NCBI GenBank assembly: GCA_937925775.1
Contig: CALAMM010000163.1
Location: forward strand, 1 to 17,331
DNA length: 17,331 nt
Reading direction: 5' to 3'
DNA from: an uncultured Fimbriimonadales bacterium
Lineage (GTDB): Bacteria; Armatimonadota; Fimbriimonadia; Fimbriimonadales; GBS-DC
Shown one piece after another: positions 13,841-17,331 of this stretch. Under the pieces are notes generated by a model. It did no database searches. It saw only the letters and a list, made by a program, of their open reading frames with translations, and was not told where the DNA came from. Each line of letters begins with the position of its first letter. Within the stretch, counting starts at the first letter, position 1. The translations under genes and the position numbers were made by a program.

Positions 13841-15937
13841 CTATGCTCGTGTGGGTTGAAGTGCGTTTTTGCGTTCGATGATGCTCTGCGCGACCTGCGC
13901 GGGCGCCTCCTCATAGTGTGAAGGGTGCATGGTGTAGGTAGCGCGTCCCTGCGTCAAGGAGCGCAAAGTGGTTGCGTAGCCGAACATCTCGGCGAGGGGT
14001 ACGACGGCTTTGATGACCTGCGTGCCGCCGACGCCCGGTTCGATCATCTCGATGCGTGCGCGGCGCGAGTTCAAGTCGCCAATCACATCGCCGACATGGT
14101 TATCGGGGGTGGTGACCTCCAGTTCCATGTACGGCTCCAGAATGACGGGTTTGGCGCGCTGCACCGCCTCGCGGAAGGCGATGGAGCCCGCGATTTTGAA
14201 CGCCATCTCGCTCGAGTCGACTTCGTGGAAGGAGCCGTCGACGAGGCGCACCTTGACATCCACGACGGGATAGCCTGCCAGCACGCCTGAGTCGGCAGCT
14301 TCTCGCACGCCTGCTTCCACTGCAGGGATGAACTCGCGTGGGATCGCGCCGCCCACGATCTTATTCTCAAACTGAATGCCCGAATTCTGTTCACCAGGTT
14401 CGATTTCGATGACGCAGTGCCCGTATTGTCCGCGTCCGCCTGACTGTCGCACGAACTTGCCTTCGGCTCTGGCAGGGGTGCGGATGGTCTCTTTGTACGC
14501 CACCTGCGGGCGTCCCTGATTTGCCTCCACCTTGAACTCGCGGTAGAGGCGATCCAGAATAATTTCCAGGTGCAGCTCGCCCATGCCAGAGATAATCGTC
14601 TGCCCTGTCTCTTGGTCGGTGGAGATGCGGAAGGTCGGGTCTTCCGCTGCCAGTCGCTGGAGCGCGTTCGCAAGTTTGTCTTGGTCGGCTTTAGTTTTAG
14701 GTTCGATTGCCAGCGAGATGACGGGTTCGGGGAACTGCGGCGGCTCCAGCAGAATCGGGTGGTTCGGGTCGCAAAGGGTGTCGCCCGTGGTGGTTTGCTG
14801 GAAACCGATGACGCCGATAATGTCGCCGGTGAACGCCTCTTCGATGTCTTCGCGGCGATTGGCGTGCATTTGCAGGATGCGCCCGATGCGCTCGCGCGTG
14901 TCTTTCGTGGCGTTGTAAATGTAGGAGCCTTTCGTAATTTTGCCCGAATAGACACGCACATAGGTCAGCTTACCCACGAACGGGTCGTTTTGAATCTTGA
15001 ACGCGAGGGCGCACACGGGTTCGTCGTCGGAGGGCAGTCGCTCGAGGGGTTCGTGGGTGTCGGGGTGGACGCCCTTCACTGCGCCGATATCGATGGGCGA
15101 GGGCAGGAAGTCCACCACCGCGTCCAGCAGGAGCTGCACGCCTTTGTTTTTGTAGGCGGAGCCGCACAGCACAGGCACGAGTTTGAACTGGAGCGTACCG
15201 ATACGGAGAGCGCGTTTGATTTCCTCGGGGGTAATCTCGCCGCCCTCCAAGTAGCGCTCCATCAGCGCGTCGTCCATTTCGACGGCGGCTTCGATCATTT
15301 TTTCGCGCCACTCTTGCGCCTGCGCTTGCAGTGAGTCGGGGATAGGGCGATATTCGTACTGAGTGCCCAGCTCGTTGAGCCAGTAGACCGCTTGCATCGA
15401 GATGAGGTCGACCACGCCTTCGAAGTTCTCTTCCTGCCCGATAGGGATTTGGATGGGCACGGCGTTGGTGTTCAGCCGTTCGCGAATGCGCTCTACGACG
15501 CGGAAGAAGTCCGCCCCCACGCGGTCCATTTTATTGATGAAGGCGATTCGGGGCACTTTGTAGCGGTTCGCCTGTCGCCAGACGGTTTCGGATTGCGGCT
15601 GCACGCCGCCCACTGCGCAGAAAATCGCGACAGCGCCGTCGAGCACGCGCATTGAACGCTCGACTTCCACCGTGAAGTCCACATGTCCGGGCGTGTCGAT
15701 AATGTTGATGCGATGCTCTTTCCAGAAGCAGGTTGTGGCGGCGGAGGTGATGGTGATGCCGCGCTCCTGCTCTTGCTCCATCCAGTCCATCGTGGCGGAG
15801 CCTTCATGCACCTCGCCGACGCGGTGGATGCGCCCTGTGTAATACAGGATGCGCTCGGTCGTGGTGGTCTTGCCGGCGTCGATGTGCGCTGCGATTCCGA
15901 TATTGCGCGTTTTCTCTAAGGGATGCTGTCGCGCCAT
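13841..15937 (-). CDS. fusA: Elongation factor G
   Basis: EF-G is the GTPase that drives translocation of tRNA and mRNA on the ribosome, and ribosome recycling with RRF. The 698-residue length is canonical. Visible elements are G1 AHIDAGKT (17-24), the switch I 'EQERGITITSA' segment, DTPGHVDFT, and NKMD in 'AFINKMDRVGADF'. The later domains follow, with 'GMGELHLEI' and 'RQSGGRGQYGHC' (domain IV) and 'GRATYTMHPSHYEEAP' near the C-terminus. The start ATG 15937 is preceded by AGGAGGT, and the gene lies 14 bases after rpsG and 12 before tuf. No sign of truncation. It is the standard EF-G of the str operon and not a divergent EF-G2-type paralogue, judging by its operon position and intact motifs. 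Confidence 0.98.
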   Translation of the reverse strand: MARQHPLEKTRNIGIAAHIDAGKTTTTERILYYTGRIHRVGEVHEGSATMDWMEQEQERGITITSAATTCFWKEHRINIIDTPGHVDFTVEVERSMRVLDGAVAIFCAVGGVQPQSETVWRQANRYKVPRIAFINKMDRVGADFFRVVERIRERLNTNAVPIQIPIGQEENFEGVVDLISMQAVYWLNELGTQYEYRPIPDSLQAQAQEWREKMIEAAVEMDDALMERYLEGGEITPEEIKRALRIGTLQFKLVPVLCGSAYKNKGVQLLLDAVVDFLPSPIDIGAVKGVHPDTHEPLERLPSDDEPVCALAFKIQNDPFVGKLTYVRVYSGKITKGSYIYNATKDTRERIGRILQMHANRREDIEEAFTGDIIGVIGFQQTTTGDTLCDPNHPILLEPPQFPEPVISLAIEPKTKADQDKLANALQRLAAEDPTFRISTDQETGQTIISGMGELHLEIILDRLYREFKVEANQGRPQVAYKETIRTPARAEGKFVRQSGGRGQYGHCVIEIEPGEQNSGIQFENKIVGGAIPREFIPAVEAGVREAADSGVLAGYPVVDVKVRLVDGSFHEVDSSEMAFKIAGSIAFREAVQRAKPVILEPYMELEVTTPDNHVGDVIGDLNSRRARIEMIEPGVGGTQVIKAVVPLAEMFGYATTLRSLTQGRATYTMHPSHYEEAPAQVAQSIIERKNALQPTRA

Positions 15938-15951
15938 GATGAGTTACCTCC

Positions 15952-16425
15952 TTACCATCGGTAGTGGGCGAACGCGCGGTTCGCTTCCGCCATACGGTGG
16001 GTCTCCTCGCGTTTCTTGTAGGCGTTGCCGGTTTTGTTATAGGCGTCGATAATCTCTTGTGCCAGGCGTTCGTGGGCTGGTCGTCCCGATTTTTTGCGTT
16101 GCAGTGAGGTTACGATCCAGCGGATAGCGAGCGAGCGGCGGCGTTCCGCGCGCACTTCCATCGGCACTTGGTAGGTCTGACCGCCGACGCGGCGCGGGCG
16201 CACCTCCACTTGTGGGGCGACATTTTCGATGGCTTGTTCGAACACTTCCATCGCGGGTTTGCCCGTTTTTTGTTCCACGATTTCCATCGCTCGGTAGAAG
16301 ATTTTCTCCGCGACGGCTTTCTTGCCGCCCTTCATCATGCGGTTGATGAACCGCGCCACCAGCTCGCTATCGTAGACTGGGTCGGGCAACACAACGCGTC
16401 TCGGAACGGGTCCCTTGCGTGGCAT
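15952..16425 (-). CDS. rpsG: 30S ribosomal protein S7
   Basis: S7 binds the 3' major domain of 16S rRNA and starts assembly of the 30S head; in some bacteria it also represses its own operon by binding the rpsL-rpsG junction. The 157-residue protein is full length. It has 'MPRKGPVPRRVVLPDPVYDS' at the N-terminus, 'FINRMMKGGKKAVAEKIFY' (26-44), 'VEVRPRRVGGQTYQVPMEV' (73-91) and the C-terminal 'THRMAEANRAFAHYRW'. The start ATG 16425 has AGGAGG about 10 bases upstream. The gap after rpsL is only 18 bases, too short for an E. coli-style S7 site. Confidence 0.98.
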   Translation of the reverse strand: MPRKGPVPRRVVLPDPVYDSELVARFINRMMKGGKKAVAEKIFYRAMEIVEQKTGKPAMEVFEQAIENVAPQVEVRPRRVGGQTYQVPMEVRAERRRSLAIRWIVTSLQRKKSGRPAHERLAQEIIDAYNKTGNAYKKREETHRMAEANRAFAHYRW

Positions 16426-16443
16426 ACTCTCTGTTCCTCCTGA

Positions 16444-16854
16444 TTATTTTTTCGCCGCTTTGGGGCGTTTCGAGCCGTATTTAGAGCGTCCTTGCATGCG
16501 GCGGTCTTGGTTGCGCGTGGTAGGTTGGGTTTCGACGCCTGCGCAGTCGAGCGTGCCGCGAATGATGTGGTAGCGGACGCCTGGCAGGTCTTTTACTCGC
16601 CCGCCGCGCACCAGCACGACCGAGTGTTCCTGCAGGTTGTGCCCGATGCCGGGGATGTACGCCGTGATTTCGATGCCGTTGGTCAGGCGCACACGGGCGA
16701 CCTTCCGCAGCGCCGAGTTCGGTTTCTTGGGCGTCATCGTGCGTACGATGGTGCAGACGCCTCGCCGCTGCGGGCATCCCTGCAGGGCAGGCGACTTCGT
16801 CTTCCGTATCTTCGGCTTACGCCCCTTGCGTACTAACTGGTTGATCGTCGGCAT
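16444..16854 (-). CDS. rpsL: 30S ribosomal protein S12
   Basis: S12 lies at the decoding centre and controls accuracy. The 136-residue protein has 'MPTINQLVRKGRKP' at the start, 'GCPQRRGVCTIVRTMTPKKP' (27-46), and 'VRGGRVKDLPGVRYH' (82-96). Lys43 and Lys88, the residues linked to streptomycin resistance when changed, are both wild type. Compared with the usual end '..DCSGVKDRKQARSKYG..', there are about nine extra residues between 'DCAGV' (103-107) and 'RSKYGSKRPK' (123-132). ATG 16854 has GGAGG nine bases upstream. It is the first gene of the str operon, behind a long structured leader. Confidence 0.98.
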   Translation of the reverse strand: MPTINQLVRKGRKPKIRKTKSPALQGCPQRRGVCTIVRTMTPKKPNSALRKVARVRLTNGIEITAYIPGIGHNLQEHSVVLVRGGRVKDLPGVRYHIIRGTLDCAGVETQPTTRNQDRRMQGRSKYGSKRPKAAKK

Positions 16855-16881
16855 GCTCTAACGCCTCCATCAGCTGGAGCG

Positions 16882-16917
16882 TAAAAGAAAGCCTCTCACA
16901 CGCGGGGTGGAGAGGCT
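16882..16917 (-). terminator. Intrinsic terminator-like attenuator in the str leader
   Basis: On the minus strand the arms AGCCTCTC (16917-16910) and GAGAGGCT (16897-16890) pair perfectly over 8 bases around a 12-base loop. A T-rich tail, TTCTTTT, follows at once. It lies 28 bases before rpsL in the same direction as the operon and downstream of the promoter, so it can only act as an attenuator or an RNA-processing structure. Confidence 0.6.
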
Positions 16918-16921
16918 CAGT

Positions 16922-16971
16922 GCGCCTTGCAAGGCGCGTCTCAGGCTGAACCACAACGCCACTTTCGGCGT
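16922..16971 (-). other. Leader hairpins upstream of the str attenuator
   Basis: Two further inverted repeats lie just 5' of the attenuator on the transcript: a perfect 16-base palindrome GCGCCTTGCAAGGCGC (16922-16937), and ACGCC-GAAAGT-GGCGT (16971-16956). Together with the terminator-like hairpin they make a compact structured leader. No alternative antiterminator of convincing length was found; a 5-base pairing of AGCCT near 16945 with AGGCT of the terminator arm is possible. Confidence 0.45.
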
Positions 16972-17057
16972 CGTTTGCCGTGCCACATCCCGCGTGCCAA
17001 GCCACGCTCGTGTATGGTTCGGTTCATAGTCAGGAACGAACCTCCAGCGTTCGCCAT
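16941..17057 (-). CDS. Candidate leader peptide of the str operon
   Basis: A 38-codon frame begins MANAGGSFLT and ends in the basic stretch KRRRKWRCGSA. It starts 26 bases after the promoter -10 element and stops just before the palindromic leader hairpins, which is where a ribosome could influence attenuation. There is an in-frame stop just upstream, no clear Shine-Dalgarno, and a frame this long can arise by chance in GC-rich DNA. Confidence 0.2.
   Translation of the reverse strand: MANAGGSFLTMNRTIHERGLARGMWHGKRRRKWRCGSA
17016..17042 (-). other. Imperfect hairpin near the 5' end of the str leader
   Basis: On the minus strand GGTTCGTTC and GAACCGAACC pair over nine bases with a single bulge around an 8-base loop (CTGACTAT). 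It would be the first structure in the transcript. Confidence 0.4.
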
Positions 17058-17082
17058 AAATGGCTACGCCCCAGCGCCGTAT

Positions 17083-17112
17083 ATTATAGCCGATTGTATT
17101 CGGAAAAGTCAA
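17083..17112 (-). promoter_or_regulatory. Probable main promoter of the str operon
   Basis: On the minus strand TTGACT (17112-17107) and a perfect TATAAT (17088-17083) are separated by 18 bases. Transcription would start near 17076 and give a leader of ~220 bases to rpsL. It is the best sigma-70-type promoter in the window. A second TACAAT lies within the spacer. Confidence 0.75.
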
Positions 17113-17154
17113 GGGGTTCGGAGGGTGTTCGAAAATCCGCCTGTTGTATGGGGA

Positions 17155-17192
17155 ACCCCCTCCTGCAGGTTCCCCCTTGAAAAGGGGGAACC
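17155..17192 (-). repeat. Palindromic repeat, inverted and diverged copy
   Basis: A perfect 11-base hairpin GGTTCCCCCTT-GAA-AAGGGGGAACC (17168-17192) is preceded by ACCCCCTCCT, the reverse complement of the AGGAGGGGGT tail of the two copies to its right. It is the same element in the opposite orientation with a different loop. Confidence 0.8.
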
Positions 17193-17195
17193 GAT

Positions 17196-17246
17196 TTTTC
17201 TCAATTGGTTCCCCCTGCTTGCAGGGGGAACCTAAAGGAGGGGGTA
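17196..17246 (+). repeat. Palindromic repeat, copy A (51 bp)
   Basis: The unit has TTTTCTCAATT, then a 12-base perfect hairpin GGTTCCCCCTGC-TT-GCAGGGGGAACC (17207-17232), then an AGGAGGGGGTA tail. It differs from copy B at one base. It lies upstream of the str promoter and outside any believable gene. Confidence 0.88.
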
Positions 17247-17280
17247 CCTGCACCTACCCAGCGATATGCGCCCTCTCATA

Positions 17281-17331
17281 TTTTCTCAATTGGTTCCCCC
17301 TGCTTGCAGGGGGAACCTGAAGGAGGGGGTA
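17281..17331 (+). repeat. Palindromic repeat, copy B (51 bp)
   Basis: Same orientation and sequence as copy A except G for A in the CCTAAAGG segment; the period between copies is 85 bp, with a 34-bp unrelated spacer. The hairpin is at 17292-17317. The copy ends exactly at the window edge, so the array may continue. The whole gene-free stretch 16855-17331 is explained by the str leader, its promoter and these repeats. Confidence 0.88.

Noticed and set aside
14083..14961. 292-codon minus-strand ORF in another frame of fusA
   Set aside because: It is a shadow, Ser/Arg/Lys-rich with no family pattern; fusA is intact in its own frame.
16870..17253. 127-codon minus-strand ORF through the repeats and str leader
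   Set aside because: It translates the palindromic repeats and promoter, starts within copy A's flank, and reads through the terminator-like hairpin. No protein-like pattern.
17155..17331. CRISPR array
   Set aside because: There are only two direct copies and one inverted copy; the units are 51 bp with a long palindrome and a 34-bp spacer, and no cas genes are nearby. A palindromic interspersed repeat fits better.

Overview
The window is chromosomal DNA from a free-living bacterium with moderately high GC, dense gene packing, Shine-Dalgarno-led starts and CCA-encoding tRNA genes. The housekeeping genes (ruvC, recR, ybaB, the str cluster) are clearly bacterial. The mix of an A2M-like protein, an FG-GAP protein, a lone pseudopilin and a large DUF4091/GH123-like secreted protein would fit Armatimonadota or a similar deep-branching, often thermophilic lineage. 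That placement is inference, because no marker gene was compared.

Layout. Plus strand 1-3582: the 3' end of an alpha-2-macroglobulin-like gene, a membrane-anchored FG-GAP/VCBS protein, ruvC, a one-helix membrane protein overlapping ruvC by ATGA, and a four-helix membrane protein whose frame ends inside an antisense tRNA gene. Minus strand 6884-3519: a co-directional run of an A-type Fe-S carrier, two tandem SRPBCC proteins, larB, flhF and tRNA-Gly(CCC); flhF and the tRNA also have promoter-like sequences of their own. A pseudopilin (plus, 6982-7410) converges with and overlaps a membrane J-domain protein (minus). A probable small gene that fits normal gene signals lies between the J-protein and ybaB. 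Plus strand 8339-12304: ybaB, recR and the 998-residue DUF4091 protein. Minus strand 16854-12308: the str operon rpsL-rpsG-fusA-tuf, followed by rpmG and tRNA-Trp(CCA). It is driven from a good sigma-70-type promoter (17083-17112) through a leader of about 220 nt with several hairpins, the last of which looks like an intrinsic terminator. The right edge holds a small cluster of palindromic repeats.

Functional picture. The right half is translation machinery (S12, S7, EF-G, EF-Tu, L33, tRNA-Trp). ruvC, recR and ybaB are scattered genome-maintenance genes. larB points to synthesis of the nickel-pincer cofactor, although its partner genes are not in view. flhF and the pseudopilin point to surface structures, also without visible partners.

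The observations most worth following are: a sharp strand-composition switch inside tuf that suggests a mosaic gene; the structured str leader; an unlisted small ORF at 8088-8249; a recurring GGG-TAYAAT promoter-like motif; and the terminal palindromic repeats. I did not find a complete new defence, mobile or biosynthetic system in this window.
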